Notes: generated from the sequence alone by a model not told the origin. A stretch of DNA of 64,000 nucleotides from Malurus cyaneus samueli (GCA_009741485.1 VKON01004137.1:1-64000); one strand, 5' to 3'. Positions 11,801-21,714 are shown, counted from the stretch's first letter. Numbers and translations: made by a program.

Positions 11801-12646
11801 GATAATACCGAATAACCATATTTTTTAACATGGACTCTCCTCCTCTTCTCCCAACCCTCCCAAACCACAATCCCCACACCCCACAAAATCCCCCAACCCC
11901 GTTCCCATGCCAAACCCCACCAATCCCCGAACGTCTCCCACCCCAAACCCCACAAATCTCCCAAATCCCCACAATCCCCCGAACTCTTTCCCATCTCCAA
12001 CCCTTTCACCCAAACCCCACAAATTCCCTCAAACCTTTCCCCACCCAAACCCCACAAATCCTCCCACCCTTTCCCACCCTCAACCCCTCAGGAGCGCTGG
12101 ACAGTGCTGCAAGTGCCGCAGGTTCAACTCCCCGGGAAGCGCTACTGCTATCGCTGCTGGGCTCTGCGCCGTTGACTGGGTACCAACGATGGCCCAAACC
12201 TGCCCCACTCCCTGTCCCTGTCCTGCCTCGACCCCACAAAAACCCCACAGCGGGAAAAGGAGCGCGGCCTGGACGTCCCGGACTGCAGGAGAACCATCTC
12301 AGCCCCGGGCCGGCCAAACCCGCCCCCACCTCTTCGCAGAAAAACCCAAATCCCACCCGGATCCCGGCAGCTCCGTGGAATCCTTAGATCTGGCGCTGCG
12401 GGAAAAACGGGATTTCCCCGATCCTACAAATCCGGAGGGGACGGAATCGCCCTCGGCCAGCGTTCGGACCCTGCTGAGCCCCTGCTTCCTGTGCCAGCTG
12501 CGGCCGCGCGACGGCAACATCGTGCACGGCAGGACGGCGCACCTGGTGGCGTGCTTCCGCTGCGCCAGGATGCTCAAGAGAAAGAGGATCGCCTGCCCCG
12601 TTGCCGCAAGGAGATCAGGATGGTCATCAGGATCTTCATGGGATAG
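936..12646 (+). CDS. MDM4: MDM4 (MDMX), p53-binding RING protein; nine 3' coding exons joined across eight introns
   Basis: Mdm4 binds the p53 transactivation domain in the nucleus, blocks transcription by p53 and heterodimerises with Mdm2 through its RING. Visible in order: SWIB/p53-binding domain (936-1010, 2290-2423, 3332-3384), a linker (5481-5539, 6318-6396), the Trp-rich autoinhibitory element with WDVSGLPWWFLGNL (8208-8368), the acidic region with DTTDDLWFL (9753-9878) and LSDDTD (10999-11076), then a RanBP2-type zinc finger and the C-terminal RING (12092-12646). All eight introns are GT-AG, and exon lengths 75, 134, 53, 59, 79, 161, 126 and 78 keep one frame. The initiator exon lies left of the window. 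The last exon needs several one-base corrections to read through, so as written the protein is broken; this looks like sequence error, since earlier exons are intact. LRRN2 lies convergently downstream, as in human. Identity is very secure. Confidence 0.96.
1015..1445. repeat. MDM4 intronic minisatellite, ~88 bp x 5
   Basis: Five units with anchors near 1021, 1111, 1199, 1279 and 1369. Each reads attccag, then ttattcctgc, a T run, gggatttgggatgagat, a T-rich stretch, and catatttcaccccaaaaag. Confidence 0.85.
1450..2100. repeat. MDM4 intronic short minisatellite (TTTTACTGGGATAATGCCAT type)
   Basis: A degenerate unit of about 20-25 bp built around ttactgggataatgccattt repeats continuously, roughly 27 times. 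The remaining 190 bp up to the next exon are unique. Confidence 0.88.
2290..2423 (+). CDS. MDM4: MDM4 coding exon (human exon 4 equivalent): core of p53-binding cleft
   Basis: Acceptor cctcag ends at 2289 and the donor gtagga starts at 2424. The 134-bp exon encodes VMHFLGQYIMARQLYDK, then CGGDALGELLGLQSFSVKDP, matching the hydrophobic p53-binding groove of Mdm2/Mdm4 (human VMHYLGQYIMVKQLYD). It ends two bases into a codon, which the next exon completes as Ser. Confidence 0.96.
2430..3080. repeat. A-rich imperfect repeat in MDM4 intron (AAAAATCCC type)
   Basis: Dense copies of aaaaatccc/ccgggaaaaatc with a near-pure A run at 2850-2887. The strand is purine-rich. The segment yields long Lys- or Phe-rich reading frames that are composition artefacts. 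Confidence 0.8.
3332..3384 (+). CDS. MDM4: MDM4 coding exon (human exon 5 equivalent): end of p53-binding domain
   Basis: Acceptor ctccccag ends at 3331 and the donor gtaggt starts at 3385. The 53-bp exon completes a Ser codon and encodes PVYEMLKRNLTAASVPT, the last helix of the p53-binding fold (human SPLYDMLRKNL). It ends one base into an Asp codon. Confidence 0.93.
3540..3890. repeat. MDM4 intronic minisatellite, 88 bp x 4
   Basis: The anchor agtgtgaattta recurs at 3586, 3673, 3761 and 3849, a constant 87-88 bp period. Units contain ggctgaaatatcccattttc and aaaaatagggctgaaa. Confidence 0.9.
4030..5345. repeat. MDM4 intronic tandem repeat, ~157 bp x 8.5
   Basis: The anchor gggaagaagatcc (with variants) recurs near 4058, 4217, 4376, 4537, 4687, 4853, 4999, 5157 and 5293. 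Each unit continues with gaatttccatccaaatcc, cacaatccttaaattcc and tcttttaggatg. Several units contain tttttag, which resembles a 3' splice site, but none is followed by MDM4-like coding sequence. Confidence 0.9.
5481..5539 (+). CDS. MDM4: MDM4 coding exon (human exon 6 equivalent, the MDM4-S cassette exon)
   Basis: Acceptor ccctcgcag ends at 5480 after a run of T and C, and the donor gtaaaa starts at 5540. The 59-bp exon completes Asp and encodes ALRTLPRSQTPLSPPETAQ, weakly like human DAAQTLALAQDHS. The phases on both sides fit exactly. Its length is not a multiple of three, so skipping would shift the frame, as in the human short isoform MDM4-S. Confidence 0.87.
5540..6317 (+). other. MDM4 intron: T-rich and A-rich low-complexity stretches, no exon
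   Basis: 5660-5680 is an A run, 5800-5890 repeats ttttttcccat, and 5940-6050 repeats aaaattcc. Long Lys- or Phe-rich frames here are low-complexity artefacts. Confidence 0.6.
6318..6396 (+). CDS. MDM4: MDM4 coding exon (human exon 7 equivalent): variable linker
   Basis: Acceptor ccctgcag ends at 6317 and the donor gtgagg starts at 6397. The 79-bp exon encodes EEGSDSGIAEGDGKTSVL, then GASGSKCE, and ends one base into a codon. That leftover base completes Asp with the next exon, in register with human SRED. Similarity to the human linker is low; the call rests mainly on position, splice sites and phase. Confidence 0.82.
6540..6815. repeat. Short repeat of AATTCCTTAAAA/TCCTTCAAAA type in MDM4 intron
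   Basis: About 18 degenerate units of 14-17 bp, each ttccttaaaaa or tccttcaaaaat, immediately upstream of the long pyrimidine tract. Confidence 0.8.
6815..8195. repeat. 1.4-kb polypyrimidine minisatellite in MDM4 intron
   Basis: On the + strand the stretch is almost wholly T and C, built from variants of ccccatttttcccttcttttc plus gccattccca. It includes a C run near 7928-7942. The tract ends about 12 bp before the acceptor of the exon at 8208. Long mirror-like homopyrimidine tracts of this kind can form triplex DNA (established chemistry); whether this one does is untested. Confidence 0.95.
8208..8368 (+). CDS. MDM4: MDM4 coding exon (human exon 8 equivalent): Trp-rich autoinhibitory element
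   Basis: Acceptor atcccag ends at 8207 and the donor gtaacc starts at 8369. The 161-bp exon encodes QDSLENLGNN near its start, then the strongly conserved WDVSGLPWWFLGNLRNNY and SRSNGSTDIQTNQ. In mammals the paired tryptophans of this element fold back on the p53-binding cleft and regulate it. It sits between a pyrimidine-rich intron and a purine-rich intron. Confidence 0.97.
8600..9715. repeat. 1.1-kb polypurine minisatellite in MDM4 intron (GGGAATTGGGGAAAA type)
   Basis: On the + strand nearly all bases are G or A. The unit of roughly 30-35 bp is gaggtgggaattgggg followed by an A-rich/G-rich run and gaattgt. The same repeat reappears at 10755-10975. Confidence 0.95.
9753..9878 (+). CDS. 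MDM4: MDM4 coding exon (human exon 9 equivalent): acidic region
   Basis: Acceptor ttccccag ends at 9752; the donor gtgcct at 9879 is weak but is the only in-phase GT at the end of homology. The 126-bp exon encodes DVDTAIVSDTTDDLWFL, nearly identical to human DVGTAIVSDTTDDLWFL, followed by a Pro/Glu/Gly-rich stretch (EPEELPEGDPE) that has drifted from mammals. Confidence 0.94.
9885..10700. repeat. MDM4 intronic minisatellite (TTTTCCATGGAATTCC type)
   Basis: About 30 degenerate units of 20-28 bp, each with ccatggaattcc and a short pyrimidine spacer. The units contain many NcoI/EcoRI-like hexamers. Two units carry an intervening block ending ctgctggaggtcttgga. Confidence 0.9.
10755..10975. repeat. 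Second block of the GGGAATTGGGGAAAA purine repeat
   Basis: The same unit as 8600-9715, now in the following intron beyond the CCATGGAATTCC array. It shows that this repeat family spread or was split across an exon. Confidence 0.88.
10999..11076 (+). CDS. MDM4: MDM4 coding exon (human exon 10 equivalent): acidic segment before the zinc finger
   Basis: Acceptor cgttgcag ends at 10998 and the donor gtggga starts at 11077. The 78-bp phase-0 exon ends LSDDTDTETPSQ, matching human LSDDTDVEVTSE. Its first half (GLRPPPWRSWGFPG) does not resemble the human sequence, so a different acceptor or a base error within the first 40 bp is possible. Confidence 0.86.
11125..11835. repeat. 700-bp AT-rich island in the last MDM4 intron
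   Basis: The stretch is made almost entirely of A and T with words such as ataatatatattatataat, taatatgat and atttaatat. It is sharply bounded by GC-rich sequence on both sides. No terminal repeats, ORF or homology are visible. Confidence 0.85.
11836..12090. repeat. C-rich short repeat next to the MDM4 last exon
   Basis: Imperfect units of 20-27 bp, aaccccacaaatcctccc, run up to the acceptor of the last exon. They provide a very long pyrimidine-rich but A-interrupted 3' splice-site region. Confidence 0.78.
12092..12646 (+). CDS. MDM4: MDM4 terminal coding exon: RanBP2-type zinc finger and C-terminal RING, frame-disrupted
   Basis: Acceptor cccctcag ends at 12091. The exon carries the zinc finger (CCKCRRFNSP then RYCYRCWALR), the conserved block DVPDCRRTISAP near 12270-12303, the acidic-hydrophobic motif VESLDLAL, and RING residues PCFLCQLRPRDGNIVHGRT, HLVACFRCARMLKRK. 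It ends KEIRMVIRIFMG with TAG at 12644-12646. No single frame reads through: one-base changes are needed near 12101-12104, 12138 and 12171, again before the DVPDCRR block and after it, and three within 12565-12607. That last cluster destroys the CPVC zinc-ligand motif, which the second copy at 14126-14237 keeps intact. The disruptions sit in short homopolymers and GC-rich runs, so I read them as sequencing or consensus errors in a functional exon. Confidence 0.92.
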
Positions 12647-14125
12647 AGGGGACTGAAAATTACCCCAAAAACAGGTTTATTGCACTCAAATCGCAATTTC
12701 AGAGCTCACTGTGCAGGATCAGGATGGTCATCCACATCTGCATAGGGTAGCGGGGACTTCTGGGCATAAAATAATCCCAAAAACAGGTTTATTGCACTCA
12801 AAATCCCAATTTTAGAGTTTACTTTGCGAAAGGAGATCGGCTGGTCACGCAGGACTTCTTCATGGGGTAGAATGGACTGAAAATGACCCCAAAAAAGAGG
12901 ATTCTGGCACTCAAAATCCCAATTTCAGAGTTCACAGTGCAGGAGGGAGATCAGGATGGCCATCCGCATCCTTATGGGTTAGTGGGGACTGAAAATGACC
13001 CCAAAAAGAGGATTCTGTCACGCAAAATCCCAATTCCAGAGTTCACTTTGCAAGGAGATCAGGATGGTCATCCGCATCTTTATGGGGTAGCAGGGACTTG
13101 TGGGCATAAAATAATCCCAAAAATAGGTTTATTGCACTCAAAATCCCAATTTCAGAGCTCACTGTGCAGAAGGGATATCAGGGTGGTCGTCAGGATCTTT
13201 ATGGGATAGATGGGACCCAAAATGATCCCAAAATCAGGTTTGTTGCACTCAAATCCAAATTTTAGAGCTCTCTCTGCAGGATCAGAATGGTCATCTGCAT
13301 TTTTGTGGGGTAGCGGTGACTCCTGACCGAAAAATGACCCCAAAAACAGGATTGTTGCACTCAAATCCCAATTTCAGAGGTCACTGTGCAAGGAGATCAG
13401 GATGGTCATCTGGATCTTTATGGGGTAGCAGGGACTTGTGGGCATAAAATAATCCCAAAAACAGGTTTATTGCACCCAAAATCCCAATTTTAGAGTTTAC
13501 TTTGCAAGGAGATCAGGCTGGTCATCAGGATCTTCTTCATGGGGTAGAGGGGACTGAAAATGACCCCAAAAAAGAGGATTCTGGCACTCAAAATCCCAAT
13601 TACAGAGTTCACTTTGCAAGGAGATCAGGATGGTCATCAGGATCTTTATGGGGTAGCAGGGACTCGTGGACATAAAATAATCCCAAAAACAGGTTTATTG
13701 CACTCAAAATCCCAATTTCAGAGCTCACCGTGCAGAAGGGATATCAGGATGGTCATCAGGATCTTCATGGGGTAGAGGGGACCCAAAATGATCCCAAAAT
13801 CAGGATTGTTGCACTCAAATCCAAATTGTAGAGCTCTCTCTGCAGGATCAGAATGGTCATCAGGATTTTTTTATGGGGTAGCGGTGACTCCTGACCCAAA
13901 AATGACCCCAAAAACAGGATTGTTGCACTCAAGTCCCAATTTCAGAGGTCACCATGCAAGGAGATCAGGATGGTCATCAGGATCTTTATGGGGTAGCAGG
14001 GACTCGTGGGCATAAAATGATCCCAAAAAGAGAAGGTTTATTGCCCTCAAAATCCCAATTTCAGAGTTCACAGTGCAGGATGGGGGTAATCATTGGGGTT
14101 TTTATGGGATATAACGGGGTCTCCT

Positions 14126-14237
14126 GGCGCACCTGGTGGCGTGCTTCCGCTGCGCCAGGATGCTCAAGAGAAAGGGATCGCCCTGCCCCGTGTGCCGCAA
14201 GGAGATCAGGATGGTCATCAGGATCTTCATGGGATAG
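14126..14237 (+). pseudogene. MDM4: Second copy of the MDM4 RING 3' end inside the array
   Basis: The sequence repeats 12536-12646 but reads in one open frame: HLVACFRCARMLKRKG, SPCPVCRKEIRMVIRIFMG, stop at 14235-14237. It keeps the CPVC zinc ligands that are destroyed in the copy attached to the gene. It begins abruptly inside an array unit after gtctcctggc, with no splice acceptor. It is either a partial duplicate or the better-sequenced version of the true 3' end misplaced by assembly. Confidence 0.85.
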
Positions 14238-14258
14238 AGGGGACTGAAAATGACCCCA

Positions 14259-14264
14259 AATAAA
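14259..14264 (+). promoter_or_regulatory. AATAAA hexamer shortly after the second MDM4 RING copy
   Basis: AATAAA occurs 22 bases after the TAG of the second copy, created by a change of the common unit text gaccccaaaa. It could act as a polyadenylation signal, but it is very close to the stop codon and no GT-rich downstream element is obvious. Confidence 0.25.
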
Positions 14265-15559
14265 CATAAGGTTTATTGCACTCAAATCGCAATTTCAGAG
14301 CTCATGCAAAGGATGATCAGGATGGTCATCGGTCTTTGGGTAAGGACTGAAAAGACCTAAATGACATCAAAACAGGTTTATTGCACTCAAATCCCAATTT
14401 CAGAGCTCACTTTGCAAGGATATCAGGATGGTCATCTGGATCTTTATGGCCGGTAAGTGCGTGGCCCAACTAGCCCCCCCAAAAATGATCCCAAAAAGAG
14501 GAATTTTGAGGGCAATAAAACCCCAATTTCAGAGTTCAGAGTGCGGAGAGACAGATGGCCACGCATCTTTATGGGTATGGGTGACTGAAAAGACCCAAAA
14601 GAGGATCTGGCACTCAAATTGCAATTGCAAGAGTCTTTGCAAGGAATCGGATGGTCATCCGCATCTTTAGGGCTGAGAGATGTTGTGGACATAACAATCC
14701 AAAAAAGGTTATTCCAACTTCAAATCGACTCAGAGCTCATCTGGCAGGGTAGGATCTCTAAGGATTTCACCGCTCGGTACAAATGATCCATAATTTGTCA
14801 TCGAAGCTATTTTAGCTCTTGCAGTCCGAATGGTCATCTGCATTTGAGTGGTATGGTGACTCCTCCAAAAAGACCCAAACAAGGATTGTTGCACTCAATC
14901 CCATTTCAGAGTTATTGTGCAGGAAGGAGATCAGGATGGCCATCCACATCTTTATGGGGTAGTGGGGGCTGAAAGGAACCCCAAAAACAGTTTTATTGCA
15001 CTCAAATCGATTGTCAGAGCTCACCGTGCAGGATCAGGTTGGTCATTGGGGTCTTTATGGGGTAGCAGGGACTTGTGGGCATAAAATAATCCCAAAAATA
15101 GGTTTATTGCACTCAAAATCCCAATTCCAGAGCTCACTGTGCAGGATCAGGATGGTCATCAGGATCTTCTACCCCAAAAATTACCCCAAAAAGAGGATTT
15201 TTGCACTCAAATCCCTATTTTAGAGCTCACTGTACAGGATCCGGATGGTCATCTGGGGTTTTTTTGGGGTACTGGGATTTGGGGCGCAGAAATAATCCCA
15301 AATTATTGCACTCAAATCCCAATTTCAGGCCTCACTGTGCAGAAAAGAGATCAGGATGGTCATCAGGATCTTTACCCCAAAGTGCCCAAAAGAGGCGGTT
15401 TTTCCATTCAAATACCCAATGTCGCCATACAGCTCATTGGTGTATATTCAGGGTGGCCATCAGGATTTTTATGGGATAACCGGGTCCTCTGGCCCCATAA
15501 AACGTTACTCATCGCCAAAAAGAGAATCTTCTTGCACCTCAATACCCCCTCAATTCTCA

Positions 15560-16420
15560 CACAACTTGATCAAGTGACACGGAAGAGAACTTTTGGATTC
15601 TCAAAATCCCAACCAGATGTCGTCATAAATTTCGGCTCTTCAATGACCAACCTGCGTTCAGCTCAACCGCTGGAAATTGTTCCCCATGATGTTCCCACCC
15701 AAATTTTTTTTCCCTGGAATTTTTTCTGATGACCGAGAAAAAATTTGGTAGAAATTGGGAATTTTGGGATGTTTTTTCCATTAATTCTAACCAGTGCAAT
15801 GCCTTTTGAGCCGAGAGAGAAAAATAAAATAAATATTTTGGTGCGCAGGCAGGGAGAGATTTTGGGGATAAATTTTCCCAAGAGCACAGAGAAAAGAACG
15901 TAAATTTCATTTGTATAAATATTTTTTTTTTATTCATCTTGGTGGATGAAATTATTTCACTGGTGCAGGGAGTCTGACAGGGAATTCCAATTTTTTCCAT
16001 CTGCACTGGCGGGGCGCGGAATCGGGTGGACGGACAAAATACCGACAATAATTTGGGCATTTTTGGGGAGGTTGTTTTTGGAACTTTTTAGATTTCGTAT
16101 TTAGTCTCTAAATTTAAATATTTATAAATTTATTTTGTTTGTCATCAGCATGGTTCTGTTCCTGGCCAGGAATATCAATTCCTCCCAGTGCGTTCTGGGC
16201 GATTTGCCGGGAGTGTTTTGGAATATTATCTCGGATTATTGGCTAGATGGTTCTCTGGTCATCATATTTTTTTTCTGATATTTGAGGTATTTAACTTCAA
16301 TTTTGCTTATATCGCCCTTCGAGCTGGGGCAAAGAACCTGGAATGTTTCACCTTGGATTCAGAGATTCAATATCCCCAGATTTGTATTTTGAAGCGTTTC
16401 CAGTGAGGCAGAATTTTTTT
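15560..16420. other. Intergenic sequence between MDM4 and LRRN2, no gene seen
   Basis: Mostly unique, moderately AT-rich sequence. Tandem AATAAA-like hexamers lie at about 15821-15832 (aaaataaaataaatatttt) and could be a distal MDM4 polyadenylation signal. No open frame resembles a protein. Confidence 0.4.
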
Positions 16421-17050
16421 GTTCTCCCTTTGTCCCAGCTACTTTTTTTTTTATCGCAATCCAGGAGGATTCTCCTCCCCTTATGTTCCAGGTTTTTAGC
16501 TATCTTCTCGCGGTAGACTTGTCCATCTCTAATTCCACTTTTTTCTTTAAGTCATCCAGGAGCGATTTTTCTCCCTTGTCCCAGCTTTCCTTAACGCACA
16601 TTTTCAGGAATTTTTTTCTCCCTTTTCCAGCTTTTTTTATCCAATTCCAGGAGGATTTTCTCCTTTCCAGCTCTTTCTTACCAATTCAGATTTTTTTTCT
16701 CCTCTTTCCAGCTTTTTTTTATCCCAGTTCCAGGAGGATTTCTACCTTTTTTCAGTTTTTTTTTTTGTTTTTGTTTTTTTGTACCAAATTCCGGAGATTT
16801 TCCATCCTTCTTCTAGCTTTTCTTAAGCCAATATCAGGATTTTTTTTGTTTCTCACTTTTCCAGCTTTTTTAACCAATTCCAGGAGGATTCTATCTCTGC
16901 CTTAGCGCTTTGCTAGTCCAGGGATTTTGCTTTTTTTTTTTTTCATTTTTTTATTTCTTCAACAAGTTCCCACGATGGTGGATTTCTGCCCATTCTTCCC
17001 CAGCTTTGTTTGAACAACAATTCCAGGAGGATTTTCCTCCCTTTTCCCGG
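16420..17050. repeat. Minisatellite of ~55-60 bp (CCAGCTTTTTT...TTCCAGGAGGATTTTC)
   Basis: About ten degenerate units, each with tttccagctttttt, a short spacer, and aattccaggaggatttt followed by ctccc. The spacing is irregular because of indels. Confidence 0.8.
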
Positions 17051-17520
17051 TCAGGCAGAGAGGCACCACAACGGGCACGGGAGCTAGCATCTACTTCCTT
17101 GTCATGCGAGAACCCCCAGAAATGACCGCGTTTCCAGCAAAACACAGGGGGAGAAAAAAGGGACTGGAACCCCCAAATCCAAGGGTTTTCCAGCAAAATT
17201 TAAAGGGAGAAGAGGATGAAACCGCAAAGTCCATATTTTTTTTTCCAAGGAAAAAGGAAAGGGAACAGGAGAAAGGCAAGAAAAGCAACATTAGGTTTTG
17301 TTTTTTCTGCATCATGAGGCAAAGGAAAAATCAAATTTTTAAACATCCAGCTGGGGGGAAATGAAACCCGATGGAGCAGCCGTGGAATTGAGAAAAAATT
17401 GCCTGGGGTGAGACCTGATGGGACAAACGGGGGAAAATTCCAAATTTTGGACATTCCAGAGGGATGGAGAGAGCGGGAAGGGATGGGAGCCACTCCTGAG
17501 CCACATTTACCAAGTCCGAG
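17050..17520. other. Intergenic, no gene seen
   Basis: Mixed unique sequence with A-rich blocks (17150-17350). Reading frames here show no recognisable domains. Confidence 0.4.
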
Positions 17521-17760
17521 CTCCATTTTCCCTGTTTTTCTCCCGAAAATCTCCCTCAAATGCTCTGGGAATCTGTTCCCAGAGTGGGAATCATTCCACT
17601 TCGCCGAACCTCCTTCCCGCTTTTTTCTCCCCAAAATCTCCCTCAATGCTCTGGGAAATCGTGTTCCCAAGGTAGGAGAATCCCCAAGCCCCAGTTTGCC
17701 CTGTTTTTCTCCCCAAAACCTCCCTCGTGTTCTCCAGGAATCTTCCCAGGGGATAAGATC
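17520..17760. repeat. Tandem repeat ~80-90 bp x 3 downstream of LRRN2
   Basis: Three units share ctccccaaaatctccctc, a tgctctgggaa block, and a pyrimidine-rich tail. Confidence 0.75.
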
Positions 17761-18340
17761 CAATCCAATTTTCATTTTGATGCCCAAAAAGGATGCTCAG
17801 CCTACCAATTTTACCCCTGGCTACGTTATCCCCAAATTCCTTTTTTTTCCTTTGTTTTTTATTGACAAAACCACAACTTCCCCTCCTTTCCTCCACTTCT
17901 TCATTCTTATTGTGTTGTTGTTTTTTTTTTTAGTTTGTTGTTCCCCCTTTTCACTTATCACAAAACTTCATCAAAGTCTTATGGGATCTCCTGGATTCTT
18001 CCAGCCCAAACCATTTCTGGGGTTTTTCACCCCAAATCCCCGCAGGTGAAAATGGGGCATTTTTGTTGTGCGAGCCGACCCAAAAACCCAAGACCAAACC
18101 CCACGCCGATCCCAAAGGAAAAACAGACATTTTTTAGGGTTTTTTTTTTTTGTTTGTTGTTGTTTTCTTGTATTCCAAACCAGGAATGTCCAGCGAGGGA
18201 GGTGACACCTCTGGGTGTCCTATGGGGTATGGACACGGATTGGGGCTCTGACGCCTTTATGGCTCGTCACCCTTTTGGGTCATTGTCCCCACGGGGCTCT
18301 CGGGTTTTTTGGGATCCGCGGCCAAATCCTGACCCTCCCC
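17760..18340. other. Likely 3'-flank/3' UTR side of LRRN2, no coding sequence seen
   Basis: TTTATT at 17858-17863 reads AATAAA on the - strand, about 790 bases past the LRRN2 stop, and is a candidate polyadenylation signal for LRRN2. The rest is unique sequence with poly-T stretches. Confidence 0.3.
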
Positions 18341-18605
18341 ATAAATCCGCAGATCTCATCCACAAAATCCCAGTTTTTTTCTCGATCCGGTTCACCAGTT
18401 CCATCCATTTTTTTTTTGTAAAAAATCCATTCTGCAGCTCCTTATCCACAAAATCCCGGGGTTTTTTCTCCATTTGGTTCAGCAGTTCCATCCATTTTTT
18501 GGGTAAAAAAATCCATTCTGCATCTTCTCACCGCTCCACAAATCCGTTTTTCACCATCCGTTCCACCAGGTCACCCCATTTTTTTTTGTAAAAACCCCTT
18601 CTTCC
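18340..18605. repeat. Tandem repeat ~80 bp x 3 just downstream of LRRN2
   Basis: Three units share tccacaaaatccc, a T run, ggttcaccagttccatcc, then atttttttttgtaaaaa. They end about 45 bp from the LRRN2 stop. Confidence 0.85.
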
Positions 18606-18650
18606 CCTCCCGCCCCCAATTTCCCACCGATTCCCCCCAAATCATCCCTC

Positions 18651-20944
<2,294 letters not shown>

Positions 20945-20946
20945 TC

Positions 20947-20965
20947 CTGGGGAAAAAAACAGCGG
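20947..20965 (-). promoter_or_regulatory. Strong candidate 3' splice site for the LRRN2 coding exon
   Basis: Read on the - strand the sequence is gctgtttttttccccag followed by gaatgacc, a textbook pyrimidine tract plus CAG. LRRN genes have 5' non-coding exons and a single coding exon, so this fits as the acceptor of the coding exon. Confidence 0.6.
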
Positions 20966-21034
20966 AGTTGGGTCAGGAGAGGGGTTGGGTTCGGGGGATG
21001 AGGGGCGGGGACAGGGAATGGGTGGAGAGGGGGA

Positions 21035-21420
21035 AACCCCAAAACCATCCCAAAATATCCATTTATTGTGTTTTATATGCATAGAATTCACCGTGCCCTC
21101 CCATCCCAGAGGCTCTGGGTGGAATTATCCCGTGGAATCTGCCCAGGACCTCCAAAACCCCCAAAACCATCCCAAAAATCCATCAATTCAATTTTATATC
21201 CATGGCATTCACCGTGCCCTCCCATCCCAGAGGAATTGAGTGGAATTATTCCATGGAATCTGCCCAGGACCAAACGCCCAAAAAAATTATTATCCATTTT
21301 AATTATGATCTCTGTGCCTCCGTGGGATTTGGTGGAATTATCTTGTGGAATCTGCCCAGAACAGCCAATTCAATTCATTTAATTTTTTTATATCCATGGC
21401 ATTCACTGTGCATCCACCTG
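21035..21420. repeat. Tandem repeat ~120 bp x 3 upstream of LRRN2
   Basis: Three units share caccgtgccctcccatccc, ggaattatcccgtggaatc, tgcccagga and ttttatatccatggcattc. Anchors lie at 21121, 21242 and 21334. Confidence 0.85.
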
Positions 21421-21479
21421 TGATTCCACAACCCTGGCTCTCCCGCCCCACTGACCCCAACCACTTTTCCCCTTAAAAT

Positions 21480-21610
21480 CCCTCACCCAGCAGGAAAAAA
21501 ACAAACAAACAAAAAAAAACCAAAAAAAAAAACCCAAAAAACAAACCAAACAAATTAAAAAAATAGAAACAAAAAAAAATTTAAAAGAAATGAGAAAATA
21601 AAATTTCTAT
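21480..21610. repeat. A-rich low-complexity (AAACAAAC/AAAAACC) stretch
   Basis: Mostly A with scattered C and T. No ORF or retroelement body is attached. Confidence 0.7.
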
Positions 21611-21714
21611 TTTCTCTCGAGGGAAAGGGCTCTGGAGCTGAGTTTATCCCTTATCAGCTCCTCCAGGATGATCCCGCTCTCTCTTCCCGCTTTTCCTGCT
21701 GCGAGGCTTTTAGG

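Larger units (their letters stand above)
12611..15560. repeat. ~109-bp tandem array derived from the MDM4 C-terminal codons, stop codon and 3' UTR (~27 units)
   Basis: Each unit starts with a variant of gatcaggatggtcatc, gatctttatggggtag, then ggactgaaaatgaccccaaa, ggtttattgcactcaaa and cccaatttcagagctcac. The first 37 bases of unit 1 are the MDM4 codons for EIRMVIRIFMG and its TAG. Anchors lie near 12611, 12717, 12835, 12949, 13057, 13174, 13280, 13395, 13511, 13623, 13742, 13846, 13963, 14079, 14203, 14315, 14421, 14549, 14645, 14752, 14822, 14929, 15032, 15144, 15239, 15348 and 15448. Two 3' UTR variants alternate irregularly: one has gtgggcataaaataatccc, the other gactgaaaatgacccc. Units from about 14300 to 14900 are eroded by indels. 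Confidence 0.95.

Noticed and set aside
18215..18591. A possible small gene downstream of LRRN2
   Set aside because: The frame runs into the ~80-bp repeat at 18340-18605, which gives a repeated FTSSIHFF-like peptide; no independent support.
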